Origin: Pontibacter mucosus | GTDB lineage: Bacteria; Bacteroidota; Bacteroidia; Cytophagales; Hymenobacteraceae | DNA: 64,000 nt | Reading direction: 5' to 3' | Assembly (NCBI RefSeq): GCF_003054055.1 | Contig: NZ_QBKI01000001.1 | Span: 310,001-374,000, forward strand | Shown: positions 27,342-36,551 of the stretch, one piece after another | How positions within the stretch are numbered: the stretch's first letter is position 1 | Layout: every line of letters starts with the position of its first letter | Notes under the pieces: generated by a model | Database searches by the model: none | Told to the model about the DNA's origin: nothing | The model's input: only the letters and a program-made list of their open reading frames with translations | Position numbers and translations under genes: made by a program

Positions 27342-27737
27342 ATGGAAAGTAAAAGACAACAGAAATTCTCGCGCCTGATTCAGAAAGAACTGGCCGACAT
27401 CTTCCAGCGGGAGGTGCCGCACCTGTTTGGGGGCGCTTATATATCGGTGAGCGTGGTGCGCGTGTCGCCAGACCTGGGGGTGGCCAAAATATACCTGAGC
27501 ATCATGATGGCCAAAAGCAACGAGGAGGTGCTGCAGGAGGTGCGCATCAACGCCAAAACCATCCGGCACCAGCTGGCCCAGCGCATTAAAAACCAGGTGC
27601 GCATTATCCCGGAGCTCATCTTCTACCTGGATGATACCGCCGAGTATGCCGCCAAAATCGACAAGCTTTTCGAGAACATCGACATTCCGCCGGCCCGCGA
27701 GGATGACGAGGACGACGAAACATACCCTAACAAGTAG
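27342..27737 (+). CDS. rbfA: Ribosome-binding factor A
   Basis: 131 residues from ATG 27342; an in-frame TTG at 27330 is too close to the near-consensus -7 box GATATTTG. It has a KH-like fold with MESKRQQKFSRLIQKELADIFQRE and ISVSVVRVSPDLGVAKIYLSI. RbfA assists late 30S subunit maturation and cold adaptation. The acidic C-terminal tail (DDEDDE) is common in Bacteroidota. It is followed 22 bases later by a methyltransferase gene. Confidence 0.94.
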   Translation: MESKRQQKFSRLIQKELADIFQREVPHLFGGAYISVSVVRVSPDLGVAKIYLSIMMAKSNEEVLQEVRINAKTIRHQLAQRIKNQVRIIPELIFYLDDTAEYAAKIDKLFENIDIPPAREDDEDDETYPNK

Positions 27738-27759
27738 GCCTTAGCCACACATCACCCTT

Positions 27760-28569
27760 ATGCAGTACGACCCTATAAAGCGGGTGCTGGGCAACGTGTT
27801 CAATAAAACACCGTTCCTGCGCCGCGTATTCTATAACCTGCTGGATTTGCTGTTGCTGCGTGCCTGGCACGTGCATAAAGAGCTGAGCGAGTGGGCTGAG
27901 AACCGCCGCGGCGGGGAGCAGCACATACTCGATGCCGGCTCTGGCTTTGGGCAGTATACCTATAAGCTTTCCGGCATGAGCGGCAAGTGGCGTATACTTG
28001 CCGTGGACGTGAAGGAGGAGCAGGTGTCGGACTGCAACCGGTTTATGCGTGCCATTGGCCGCCACAACGTGCTGTTCAAGATTGCTGACCTGGTAAAGTA
28101 CAGGGAGCCGGAGAGCTACGACCTTATACTTTCGGTGGACGTGATGGAGCACATCCTGGAGGATGTGGAGGTGTTCCGCAACTTCCACGCATCGCTGCGC
28201 CCGGGCGGTATGCTGCTCATCTCCACCCCTTCCGACCAGGGAGGCTCTGACGTACACGGCGAGGACGAAGCCTCGTTTATAGAGGAGCACGTGCGCGATG
28301 GCTATAACATCAAAGAGATCGAGGGTAAACTGAGGACAGCTGGCTTCAGCAAGGTGCAGGCGCGTTACTCGTACGGCAAGCCGGGGCAGGTGTCGTGGCG
28401 CCTATCGATGAAGTACCCGCTGCTGATGCTCAATGCCTCTAAAATTTTCTTTATAGTGCTGCCGTTTTACTACCTGGTTACTTTCCCGGTGAGCCTGGTG
28501 CTCAACTGGCTGGATGTAAACGGGAAACACCCCTCGGGCACCGGCCTGATTGTAAAAGCGTGGAAGTAG
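27760..28569 (+). CDS. Class I SAM-dependent methyltransferase
   Basis: 269 residues. Methyltransferase motif I is ILDAGSGFGQYT (about 50-61); motif II region LAVDVKEEQV, the DLILSVDVMEHI segment and LRPGGMLLISTP follow. A hydrophobic stretch near the C-terminus (FFIVLPFYYLVTFPVSLVL) suggests membrane association, so a lipid or quinone-like substrate is possible but not shown. Between rbfA and the permease gene on the same strand. Confidence 0.85.
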   Translation: MQYDPIKRVLGNVFNKTPFLRRVFYNLLDLLLLRAWHVHKELSEWAENRRGGEQHILDAGSGFGQYTYKLSGMSGKWRILAVDVKEEQVSDCNRFMRAIGRHNVLFKIADLVKYREPESYDLILSVDVMEHILEDVEVFRNFHASLRPGGMLLISTPSDQGGSDVHGEDEASFIEEHVRDGYNIKEIEGKLRTAGFSKVQARYSYGKPGQVSWRLSMKYPLLMLNASKIFFIVLPFYYLVTFPVSLVLNWLDVNGKHPSGTGLIVKAWK

Positions 28570-28643
28570 TTTAATTGTTAAATTGCTACATTGATTAATT
28601 GTTGATCTCGGGTAACTGATAACGGTCAACGAACAACGAACTA
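28570..28643. repeat. TTAATTGTTAAATTG-type low-complexity spacer
   Basis: The spacer is built from overlapping words (TTAATTGTTAAATTG, GATTAATTGTTGATC, AACGAACAACGAAC). It resembles in style the spacers at 42734-42876. No promoter box seen. Meaning unknown. Confidence 0.4.
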
Positions 28644-28644
28644 A

Positions 28645-29868
28645 ATGAACGTCCCTTTTCTGATAGCGAAGCGGTATTTTTTCTCTAGGAAGAAGAGGAA
28701 CATCATCAGCATTATCTCCAATATTGCCATGATTGGGGTGGCGGTAGGCTCGGCGGCGCTCATCATCGTGCTGTCGGTGTTTAACGGCCTGGAGGACCTG
28801 ATTCGGGAGATTTACTCCAGCTTCGACCCTGACCTGAAAATATCGGCCGTAGAGGGTAAGTCCTTTGAAACGGACACTGAGTTCATGAACCGCATCCGCC
28901 GCACGCCGGGCGTGGCTGTGGTGTCGGAGGTGATAGAGGATAACGCCCTGCTCCGCTACAACGAGCGCCAGATGGTGGTGAAGGTAAAGGGCGTGAGCGA
29001 GAACTTCTTCGAGCAGAACGAAATCGGTGCGTCGGTGGTGGAGGGCTCCAGCGATTTATACTTTAAAAACACTTACCGGGCGCTGGTGGGGCGCGGGGTG
29101 CAGTACCAGCTCTCCATCCGGCCAAACAACCAGTTTGTGGCCTTGCAGTTCCTCTACCCGCGCAACGTCAAGTTCAACCCGCTTAACCCGGAGGCCTCCT
29201 TCAACAGCCTGAACATCCTGCCCGGCGGTATTTTTGCCATCGAGCGCCAGTACGATGATGCCTATGTATTTGTGCCCCTCAACTTCGCCGAGGAATTGCT
29301 GGAGTACGGCCGACGCCGCACGGCCCTGGAGATAAAGGTAGAGCAAGGTTTTAAAATTGAGCAGGTGAAGCGCGCGCTGCAGCAGATACTGGGCGAAGGC
29401 TTTAAGGTGCAGAACTCTGATGAGCAGCACACCAGCCTGCTGCGTGCCGTGAAGGTAGAGAAGCTGTTCGTGTTCATCACCTTTGCGTTTATATTGGGCA
29501 TTGCCTCCCTCAACATCTTCTTCTCGCTTTCCATGCTGGTTATCGACAAGAAAAAGGACATAGCCATACTTGCCTCCATGGGAGCCACGGCTAAAACCAT
29601 CCGCAACATCTTCCTGTTCGAGGGGGCGCTGGTGGCGCTTATCGGCGCTGCTTACGGGCTCACGCTGGGCATGCTGGTCTGCAACCTGCAGCAAACCTTC
29701 GGCATCATCAGTATGGGCATGGCTACCTCGGTGGTGGAGGCCTACCCGGTTAAAATGCAGGTGGAGGACTTCGTTTTCACGGGTATCGCCATCATCGTCA
29801 TCACGCTCCTTGTCTCCATCAGGCCTGCCAACAGGGCCGCTGCCATGTCGGTGACGGAGAATATCTAG
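28645..29868 (+). CDS. FtsX-like ABC transporter permease (LolC/E type)
   Basis: 407 residues. The N-terminal NVPFLIAKRYFFSRKKRNIISIISNIAMIGVAVGSAALI and the first membrane helix are typical of LolC/LolE lipoprotein-releasing permeases. A large periplasmic domain (about 50-265) and three C-terminal helices (about 275, 320 and 375) follow. It probably extracts lipoproteins from the inner membrane with an ATPase LolD encoded elsewhere. The gene is followed by a long spacer and the SNF2 gene. Confidence 0.88.
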   Translation: MNVPFLIAKRYFFSRKKRNIISIISNIAMIGVAVGSAALIIVLSVFNGLEDLIREIYSSFDPDLKISAVEGKSFETDTEFMNRIRRTPGVAVVSEVIEDNALLRYNERQMVVKVKGVSENFFEQNEIGASVVEGSSDLYFKNTYRALVGRGVQYQLSIRPNNQFVALQFLYPRNVKFNPLNPEASFNSLNILPGGIFAIERQYDDAYVFVPLNFAEELLEYGRRRTALEIKVEQGFKIEQVKRALQQILGEGFKVQNSDEQHTSLLRAVKVEKLFVFITFAFILGIASLNIFFSLSMLVIDKKKDIAILASMGATAKTIRNIFLFEGALVALIGAAYGLTLGMLVCNLQQTFGIISMGMATSVVEAYPVKMQVEDFVFTGIAIIVITLLVSIRPANRAAAMSVTENI

Positions 29869-30008
29869 CCTCTCCCCTTCAAATACAATTTCTATATATC
29901 GGAAACATTCGCGGGACGTGCCTGTTTCGCTAGAAAACGACAGAAATGGCTCCCTAAAGTACAAGCCAAACCGGCTCCTAAATAGTAGGAAAAGAGCGCT
30001 TTTATGGT

Positions 30009-30016
30009 TAAATTTG
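30009..30016 (+). promoter_or_regulatory. -7 box of the SNF2 helicase gene
   Basis: Exact TAAATTTG box 24 bases before ATG 30040. The in-frame TTG at 30028 would be almost at the transcript end, so ATG 30040 is preferred. Confidence 0.5.
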
Positions 30017-30039
30017 GAGTCTGCTAATTGCACCCCGGC

Positions 30040-32964
30040 ATGAAAGTTTCCACCACACAGCCTTTTCAGGCAGTTTATTCTCTCTTCGAACACGAGTATC
30101 TGGGATACCTGTTTGAGTCTTTTGTGGTGCAGGTAAACACAAAAGGTCAGCTTACCCTCCAGCACCAGAATGTTTCAGCCAAGAATGCCGACGAGTTTGC
30201 CGCCCGCCTGGATGCGGATGACTTTAAGCTCATTCAGCTTATGGACCAGATTCAGCAGGACGCTGTGGTGAAGAAATTCTCGGCCAAGAAAATGTCGGCG
30301 ACTGATTTCTTCCTGAAGGTGTACGATGCGGAGAAAGGAGACAAGGCGCTGCAGGAGCGGATAAACCGCCACATGCAGGTGCGCATGAGCAAGATCCTCG
30401 ACCTGCTGAGCCAGGGTAAAAACACCTTTATCATGGGCAAGGACGGCGAGCCAACCTGGCGCCGCATCACGCTGGCTCCGGAGAAGGCCTCGGTGCTGTT
30501 CCACCTCATGCGCAACCAGGACAACACCCACTACTTCCCGAGAATAAGGTATGCCGGCGAAAAGCTGGACTTTCAGTATAAAGGCGCTGCCCTGATTTGC
30601 CACGAGCCGGCCTGGCTGCTGCTCGACGATGTGGTTTATAGCTTCGAAAAATCGATAGATGGCAAAAAGCTGCAGCCCTTCCTGAACAAGAAATTTATTG
30701 CCATACCGCGTGCCATAGAAGAAAACTACTACAGCAAGTTTATGGTGCCGCTCATGGAGTCGTTTGACGTGCGGGTAAAGGGCTTCGGGGTGCGGGAGGA
30801 AAAGTATGAGCCCCGTGCTTTCCTGACGTTTGCGGAGATAGCGGCAGAGGCTCCCGCGGCCAGAGCCGCCGTAAACGGAGAACAGCACGCGGAGCGCAAC
30901 ACCCATAGCATCCTGTTTGAGCTGGCCTTTATGTATGGCGGGCACATGGTGCAAACCCAGGAGCCCAAGCGCATTAGCGTAAGTATGGCTAAAACAGAAG
31001 ACTCCTATACTTTCTACAAGCTAACCCGCGACCTTACCCGCGAGAAAGAAGTAGCCCGGAAACTGGGCAAGCGCGGCCTGGATCTGAAGAACGGCAGAGT
31101 TTTGGTAGAGAAGAACGAGGCTTTTGCCTGGCTCAACACCAACCTGCAGGAGCTGGAGCAACTGGGCGTGACGGTAAAGCAGTCGGAGAACGGCGGCAAG
31201 CACTACTTTATAGGCGAGATAGCCCTGGAGGTAGGCATTACCGAGAAAAACGACTGGTTTGACATCTACGGCTCCGTTCGGTTTGGCGAGTTCGAGATTC
31301 CGTTTATCAAGCTCCGGAACCACATCCTTACAAAGAACAACGAGTTTATACTTCCCAACGGGCAGGTGGCTATCATTCCCGAGGAGTGGTTTACGCAGTA
31401 CATCGAGCTGTTTGCCTTTGCCGAGGGCGACGAGCAGCTGACCCTGCGCAAGCACCACATGGCCCTGGTAAACGATTTGCAGAACGGCAACCTGGCCACC
31501 GTGACCATGAGCCGCAAGCTGGAGCAGCTGCGCGAGTTTGAGGAAATAGAGGACCAGCCGATGCCGGCTGGCTTTGTGGGCGAGTTGCGCCCTTACCAGA
31601 AGGCAGGCTACAACTGGCTGCACTTTGTGCAGAACTACAAATTTGGGGGCTGCCTGGCCGACGACATGGGCCTTGGTAAAACCGTGCAGACGCTGGCCAT
31701 GCTGCAGCACCGCAAAGAAAACGGCGCCGAGAGCGCCACGCTGCTGGTGATGCCGACCTCGCTGGTGTACAACTGGCTGAACGAGGCCCAGAAGTTTACC
31801 CCCAACCTGCGCATCCTCAACTATACCGGCACTTACCGCGAGAAGAACGTGGAGCTGTTCTCGAACTACGACGTGGTGCTGACCTCCTACGGCATCGTGC
31901 GCCTGGACGCGGAGCTGCTCAAGACCTATTACTTCGATTACATCATCCTCGACGAGTCGCAGGCCATCAAGAACCCGGATTCGAACACCTCGCGCTCGGT
32001 CAGGGAGCTGAAGTCGCGGCACCGGCTTATACTTACGGGCACGCCCGTAGAGAACAGCACGATGGACTTGTGGTCGCAGATGTCGTTCATCAACCCCGGT
32101 TTGCTGGGCAACCAGCACTTCTTCCGCAACGAGTTCCTCAAGCCGATAGAGAAGGACAAGGACGAGCAGAAGACACGCCGGCTGCACGCGCTCATCAAGC
32201 CGTTTATACTTCGCAGGCATAAATCGCAGGTGGCCACGGAGCTGCCCGAGAAGGTGGAGCACACTACCTACTGCAAAATGACCGAGGAGCAGGAGCATGC
32301 CTACGAGGAAACCAAATCCTACTACCGCAACAAAATCCTGACGAGCCTGGAGGAGAACGGGGCTGGGAATACCCAGTTTATACTTTTGCAGGGCCTTACC
32401 AAGCTGCGCCAGATCGCCAACCACCCGCTCATGACCGACCCCGGTTACGAGGGCAGTTCAGGCAAGTTGAAGGAGGTGATCCACAAAACCCGGGATGTGG
32501 TGAGCAAGGGGCATAAGGTGTTGATATTTAGTCAGTTCGTCAAGCACCTGGAGATCATCAAGCGCTCCCTGGACAAGCGGGAGATAAAGTATACATACCT
32601 GGATGGCAACACCAAAAACCGCCATGAGCAGGTAGAACGTTTCCAGAAAGACGAAAGCATACAGGTGTTCCTCATCTCGCTGAAGGCCGGCGGCGTGGGC
32701 CTGAACCTGACCGCCGCGGACTATGTGTTTATACTTGACCCGTGGTGGAACCCGGCTGTGGAGGCGCAGGCCGTGGACAGGGCACACCGCATCGGGCAGC
32801 AGAACACAGTGTTCACCTACAAGTTCATCACCAAGGACACGGTGGAAGAGAAAATCCTGGCCCTGCAGAGCCGCAAACTACAGCTTGTAACCGACCTGAT
32901 CAGCATCGATGAGACCATCATCAAAAGCCTGACCCGGGACGATATCGACAACCTATTAAGTTAA
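30040..32964 (+). CDS. SNF2-family DEAD/DEAH-box helicase
   Basis: 974 residues from ATG 30040. The first 500 residues are a Bacteroidota-type N-terminal region without a recognised motif. They are followed by the SNF2 ATPase: Walker A DDMGLGKT (541-548), DESQ (638-641) in place of DEAH, LILTGTPVENSTMDLWSQ, and the helicase C-terminal half with LISLKAGGVGLNLTAADYV and DRAHRIGQ. It is a double-stranded DNA translocase that likely remodels protein-DNA complexes or recycles RNA polymerase (RapA-like). No methylase or nuclease lies nearby, so a defence role is not indicated. Confidence 0.92.
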   Translation: MKVSTTQPFQAVYSLFEHEYLGYLFESFVVQVNTKGQLTLQHQNVSAKNADEFAARLDADDFKLIQLMDQIQQDAVVKKFSAKKMSATDFFLKVYDAEKGDKALQERINRHMQVRMSKILDLLSQGKNTFIMGKDGEPTWRRITLAPEKASVLFHLMRNQDNTHYFPRIRYAGEKLDFQYKGAALICHEPAWLLLDDVVYSFEKSIDGKKLQPFLNKKFIAIPRAIEENYYSKFMVPLMESFDVRVKGFGVREEKYEPRAFLTFAEIAAEAPAARAAVNGEQHAERNTHSILFELAFMYGGHMVQTQEPKRISVSMAKTEDSYTFYKLTRDLTREKEVARKLGKRGLDLKNGRVLVEKNEAFAWLNTNLQELEQLGVTVKQSENGGKHYFIGEIALEVGITEKNDWFDIYGSVRFGEFEIPFIKLRNHILTKNNEFILPNGQVAIIPEEWFTQYIELFAFAEGDEQLTLRKHHMALVNDLQNGNLATVTMSRKLEQLREFEEIEDQPMPAGFVGELRPYQKAGYNWLHFVQNYKFGGCLADDMGLGKTVQTLAMLQHRKENGAESATLLVMPTSLVYNWLNEAQKFTPNLRILNYTGTYREKNVELFSNYDVVLTSYGIVRLDAELLKTYYFDYIILDESQAIKNPDSNTSRSVRELKSRHRLILTGTPVENSTMDLWSQMSFINPGLLGNQHFFRNEFLKPIEKDKDEQKTRRLHALIKPFILRRHKSQVATELPEKVEHTTYCKMTEEQEHAYEETKSYYRNKILTSLEENGAGNTQFILLQGLTKLRQIANHPLMTDPGYEGSSGKLKEVIHKTRDVVSKGHKVLIFSQFVKHLEIIKRSLDKREIKYTYLDGNTKNRHEQVERFQKDESIQVFLISLKAGGVGLNLTAADYVFILDPWWNPAVEAQAVDRAHRIGQQNTVFTYKFITKDTVEEKILALQSRKLQLVTDLISIDETIIKSLTRDDIDNLLS

Positions 32965-33017
32965 AGTTGACTGCCGAATGTTAGATTGTTGCTCAATATT
33001 GGTTTGGGCATAAGTAT

Positions 33018-33057
33018 AAAAGAGCCGCTGCAAGTATAAACGCAGCGGCTTTTGTTT
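33018..33057 (+). terminator. Terminator of the SNF2 gene with AAGTATAA loop
   Basis: Stem AGCCGCTGC/GCAGCGGCT (33023-33031 with 33042-33050) followed by TTTGTTTT. The ten-base loop is exactly AAGTATAAAC, the window-wide motif. Confidence 0.85.
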
Positions 33058-33111
33058 TGGTAAAAGTATAACTTATCGCCCGGAGGGAAGTTAAAAGTAT
33101 AAGCTAAACAT

Positions 33112-33153
33112 GTTCCCCTCCTTGGTTAAGGAGGGGTTAGGGGTGGTGTGTTA
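33112..33153. repeat. CCCCTCCTTGGTTAAGGAGGGG dispersed repeat, copy 2
   Basis: An inverted repeat CCCCTCCTT/AAGGAGGGG with the side arm TTAGGGGTGGT. It is the reverse complement of the element at 5452-5494, with only a few differences. Confidence 0.7.
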
Positions 33154-33263
33154 CAGGGCATGGCACCATCGGATTTAAAACCGGTAATCGTGCTGTTGCC
33201 AGGGTTTGTAAGCTGAGTCTATACTTCGTCTGTTTAGTAGACTGATGCGAAGGGGACCAAAAG

Positions 33264-33313
33264 CCGGATTGCAAATCCTGGTAGTAAGTGCTTCGGGATT
33301 ACAAATCCCGAAG
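33264..33313. repeat. ATTACAAAT/ATTGCAAAT hairpin pair (REP-like)
   Basis: CCGGATT-GCA-AATCCtGG, followed by a perfect 10-bp hairpin CTTCGGGATT-ACA-AATCCCGAAG (33291-33313). Same stem-loop design as at 6014-6105. The remainder of the 409-base spacer 32965-33373 holds the terminator, the repeat at 33112 and several AAGTATA words, but no gene. Confidence 0.65.
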
Positions 33314-33373
33314 ACCAAGCTGAAGTACACCTGCACTGCAGAAACCAACAATCCAGCAATCAACAATCAAACT

Positions 33374-33814
33374 ATGCAGCTCCATTTAAAAACAGCCGTT
33401 GCCCAGGACTACCTGCAGGTGTTTGGCGCCTTTGATGAGCGGCTGTTCCGGCAGTTGGCTCCCTCCTTCCCGCGCCTGAAGCTGCTGCGCTTCGATGGCT
33501 CAGAGCCGGGCGATGTGGTGGAGGTAGAGCTGCAGACAGGCCTTAAGTCCTTCCGCTGGACCAGCCTGATTACCGAGAGAAGTATAACCGGTGCCGAAGC
33601 ATACTTTATAGACCAGGGGCAGGAGCTGCCGCCGCCGCTCAAAGTATGGCACCACAAGCACTTGGTCTCCCGGCATGGCAGCGGCGCCATCATCCACGAC
33701 ATCATCACCTACAGCACCGGCTTTATACTTTTAGACGGGCTGCTTTACCCGCTCATGCTGGCAACCTTCGGCATGCGTGGGCCGGTGTACCGGAAGGTGT
33801 TTGGCAAAGTATAA
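33374..33814 (+). CDS. SRPBCC-fold (START/Bet v1-like) protein
   Basis: 146 residues from ATG 33374; an in-frame upstream start at 33245 would run through the REP-like hairpins and is rejected. The pattern of alternating strands with EPGDVVEVELQTGL, FRWTSLITE and SGAIIHDIITYSTGF resembles SRPBCC ligand-binding proteins, but residue-level evidence is thin. The ligand is unknown. It converges on the TPR gene with only three bases between the stops. Confidence 0.6.
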   Translation: MQLHLKTAVAQDYLQVFGAFDERLFRQLAPSFPRLKLLRFDGSEPGDVVEVELQTGLKSFRWTSLITERSITGAEAYFIDQGQELPPPLKVWHHKHLVSRHGSGAIIHDIITYSTGFILLDGLLYPLMLATFGMRGPVYRKVFGKV

Positions 33815-33817
33815 AAC

Positions 33818-34912
33818 CTACTCCTCTGTCGATAAAGTTACGTTGCTGAGTTGGCTTCGGTGGAAGTATGACTGCGGACTAACCGGGAAACGATCCTGCG
33901 TGTACCAGTCTGCGAAGGCCTGGAATTGCTGCTCGTGCTGCTCCACCCACGTGTTGAACGTCTCTACGTCGCCGGCGCTGAGCAGCCAGTAGTTATAGGC
34001 CTCGAAATGGCCTGCCTCCTGAAGGGTGCGGTGCCACTGAAACAGCAGGTTGTCGAAGCGCTTGTTTATGTCGTTGCCGTAGAAATTCTCGACGAAGCTT
34101 GTGCGGATCTGGTGCAATGAGGGAAGGTCAATCTGCTTTTTGCCTGCCACCGATACCGCCAGTGTCATTTCGTAGGACATGGTGCCAAAAGGCAGGTTAA
34201 AAGAGCTCGTTTTGCTGTTGAAGCCCATCACGTTGCTCTTGCTAAAGCTCACGGAAGCAGCCGTATCGGAAATAAACTTAATCTCGCTCTTGTAGGTGTC
34301 GTACAGCAGTTTGCTGATTTCGGAACTTCGGGCAGAGTTTGGCTCCAGGTTCCGGAAGAGCTCTCCGTACAGCATCCCCCATACTTCCTCGTCTGAGTCC
34401 AGGAAGAGCTTGGCGGCCCAGTAGTAGTTGGAAGGACGCCGGGGAGCCATTTCTATCCCTTTCTCGAAATAGGTGAGGGCCTTATCAGGGGCGTTTGTTT
34501 TGAGCATTACCACGCCTGCCTCTAAGTATAAGGGGCCCGAGTTAGGGAATTTCTTCAGCCCTTCCTCGTATGTTTTTATAGCTTTGGTAGGATCTCCCAA
34601 CATGTCGTAGCTGTTGCCGCGCAGCTGAAAGGCTTGGTCGAAAGCCTTTTTACCCTTGACCAAGGGTGCGGTTATCTCCAACGCCTTCTGGTAATCCGTC
34701 TTCAGGTAATGGGCGAGGCCAATTTCGTATAAAACCAGGCTGTTTTTAGGGTCTAGTTTGCGGGCCTCTTGCAGCTTGGCGATGGAAGCATCCAGCTCGC
34801 CGTTGTCCATCAGTGTAATGCCTTCCTGGATAAGCTCCTGTACCCGATCTGTCTGGGCGAAGGCAGGGAAGGCAAACAGCAGGGCTAGTAAAAGTATAAG
34901 TTTGTGTTTCAT
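33818..34912 (-). CDS. Secreted tetratricopeptide-repeat protein
   Basis: 364 residues with a signal peptide (MKHKLILLLALLFAFPAFAQ). About five TPR units (residues 25-190: GITLMDNGELDASIAKLQEARKLDPKN, GLAHYLKTDYQKALEI, TYEEGLKKFPNSG, TYFEKGIEMAP) are followed by a C-terminal region of unknown fold. It probably acts as a periplasmic scaffold. Transcribed away from crtD. Confidence 0.8.
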   Translation of the reverse strand: MKHKLILLLALLFAFPAFAQTDRVQELIQEGITLMDNGELDASIAKLQEARKLDPKNSLVLYEIGLAHYLKTDYQKALEITAPLVKGKKAFDQAFQLRGNSYDMLGDPTKAIKTYEEGLKKFPNSGPLYLEAGVVMLKTNAPDKALTYFEKGIEMAPRRPSNYYWAAKLFLDSDEEVWGMLYGELFRNLEPNSARSSEISKLLYDTYKSEIKFISDTAASVSFSKSNVMGFNSKTSSFNLPFGTMSYEMTLAVSVAGKKQIDLPSLHQIRTSFVENFYGNDINKRFDNLLFQWHRTLQEAGHFEAYNYWLLSAGDVETFNTWVEQHEQQFQAFADWYTQDRFPVSPQSYFHRSQLSNVTLSTEE

Positions 34913-35057
34913 AGCGGGTTAGTTTACATCCTAAAGTATAAATATCGCAAAATAAGTATATTCTGCAAAAGGGCATCCGGCAAAGTATAAATGATCAAAA
35001 CCTTTCCCTGACCCCATCAGTTTACAGCACATAAAGCAAAACGCCGTATAGCAAAGC

Positions 35058-36551
35058 ATGACAAAAGCAGCCATCATCGGAGCCGGAATCGGAGGCATCG
35101 CGGCAAGTATACGGCTGGCCCTGAAAGGCTATGAAGTGACTGTTTTTGAGGCGAGCCATACGTTTGGGGGGAAGATGCAGGAATTCTGGCTGGGCAAGTA
35201 CAGGTTTGATGCCGGGCCCTCGCTATTTACGCTGCCGCACCTGGTAGACGAGCTCTTTGCCCTGGCCGGCCGCACCCCCTCCGACTACTTCCGCTACACC
35301 CGCCTTGACCCCATCACGCACTACTTCTGGCCTGACGGCAGCCAGGTAAAAGCCTATGCCGAGCCCGCCCGGTTTGCCGCAGAGGCAAGCCGGCAGCTGG
35401 GCGTGCCGGAAGAGGCGGTGCTGGCGGCGCTGGCCCGCAGCGAGCGGCTCTATAAAGGCACGGCCGATACCTTTCTGCACAAGTCGCTCCACCGGCTCGA
35501 TACCTACCTGAGCGCGGACGTGCTGAAGGCGCTCGGCTGCCTCCCCGACCTGGGCCTGACCACCACCATGCACCAGGCCAATGCCAGCCAGTTCAACGAT
35601 AGCCGCTTTGTGCAGCTGCTCGACAGGTTTGCCACCTATAACGGCTCCGACCCGTACCAGGCCCCGGGCACGCTCAACATCATTCCGCACCTGGAGCACG
35701 GCATCGGTGCCTTTTACCCGGAGGGCGGTATTTATAGTATAGCGGCAAGTTTGGTGAAGCTGGCTGGGGAGCTGGGCGTGGTGTTCCGCTATAGCGAACC
35801 GGTAGAGCAGATACTGACCTCAGGGCAAAGTATAACGGGCATAGCAACAAGCCAGGGCAAGTATAAAACCGACGTGGTGGTGAGCAACATGGACATCGTG
35901 CCGACGTACCGCCGGCTGCTGCCGCAGCACAAGGCGCCGGAGCAGACGCTGCAACAGCCGCGCTCCAGCTCGGCGCTTATCTTTTACTGGGGTATCCGAC
36001 GCGAGTTTCCGCAGCTGCACGTGCACAACATCTTCTTCAGCCAGGATTACAAGGCCGAGTTCGAGCACATTTTCAAGTATAAACGCATCAGCCCGGACCC
36101 CACCGTGTACCTCAACATCACCTCCAAAGCAGACCCTGCAGATGCCCCGGCCGGAAGCGAGAACTGGTTTGTGATGGTGAACGTGCCGCACAACCAGGGC
36201 CAGGACTGGCAGCAGCTCACCCTGGAAACACGGCAGGCCGTGCTCCGAAAACTCGAAAAAATGCTTGGTACTAGTATAGAAGAACTGATAGAAGAAGAGC
36301 AGGTGCTGGACCCGCTGCTGATAGAGGCCCGCACTTCGTCGTATGCGGGGGCACTGTACGGCAGCAGCTCCAACAACCGGATGGCGGCTTTTCTGCGGCA
36401 CCCCAATTTCAGCAACAAGCTAAAAGGCTTATACTTTTGCGGCGGCAGCGTACACCCGGGCGGCGGCATTCCGCTGTGCCTGCTCTCGGCCAAAATAGTA
36501 GGCGAGCTGGCCCCGGCGGCTAACTGCGTAAAAACACCGAAACATGCTTAA
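35058..36551 (+). CDS. crtD: Carotenoid desaturase, CrtD-like (1-hydroxycarotenoid 3,4-desaturase)
   Basis: 497 residues of the CrtI/CrtD phytoene-desaturase family. It has an N-terminal FAD motif AAIIGAGIGGIAASIRLALKGYEVTVFEA, then FGGKMQEF, AGPSLFTLP and the C-terminal GLYFCGGSVHPGGGIPLCLLSAKIVG. The cruF-like gene follows directly and overlaps it by eight bases. This pairing points to desaturation of the hydroxylated psi end in flexixanthin- or myxol-type carotenoids, rather than phytoene desaturation. The specificity is inferred from context; crtI, crtB and crtY are not in the window. The pathway explains pigmentation. Confidence 0.82.
   Translation: MTKAAIIGAGIGGIAASIRLALKGYEVTVFEASHTFGGKMQEFWLGKYRFDAGPSLFTLPHLVDELFALAGRTPSDYFRYTRLDPITHYFWPDGSQVKAYAEPARFAAEASRQLGVPEEAVLAALARSERLYKGTADTFLHKSLHRLDTYLSADVLKALGCLPDLGLTTTMHQANASQFNDSRFVQLLDRFATYNGSDPYQAPGTLNIIPHLEHGIGAFYPEGGIYSIAASLVKLAGELGVVFRYSEPVEQILTSGQSITGIATSQGKYKTDVVVSNMDIVPTYRRLLPQHKAPEQTLQQPRSSSALIFYWGIRREFPQLHVHNIFFSQDYKAEFEHIFKYKRISPDPTVYLNITSKADPADAPAGSENWFVMVNVPHNQGQDWQQLTLETRQAVLRKLEKMLGTSIEELIEEEQVLDPLLIEARTSSYAGALYGSSSNNRMAAFLRHPNFSNKLKGLYFCGGSVHPGGGIPLCLLSAKIVGELAPAANCVKTPKHA

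Noticed and set aside
30028..30040. TTG start for the SNF2 gene
   Set aside because: Only twelve bases after the -7 box; ATG 30040 fits better.
31021..32424. Minus-strand open frame of 467 codons opposite the SNF2 helicase
   Set aside because: Lies antisense to the catalytic motifs and shows shadow-type composition.
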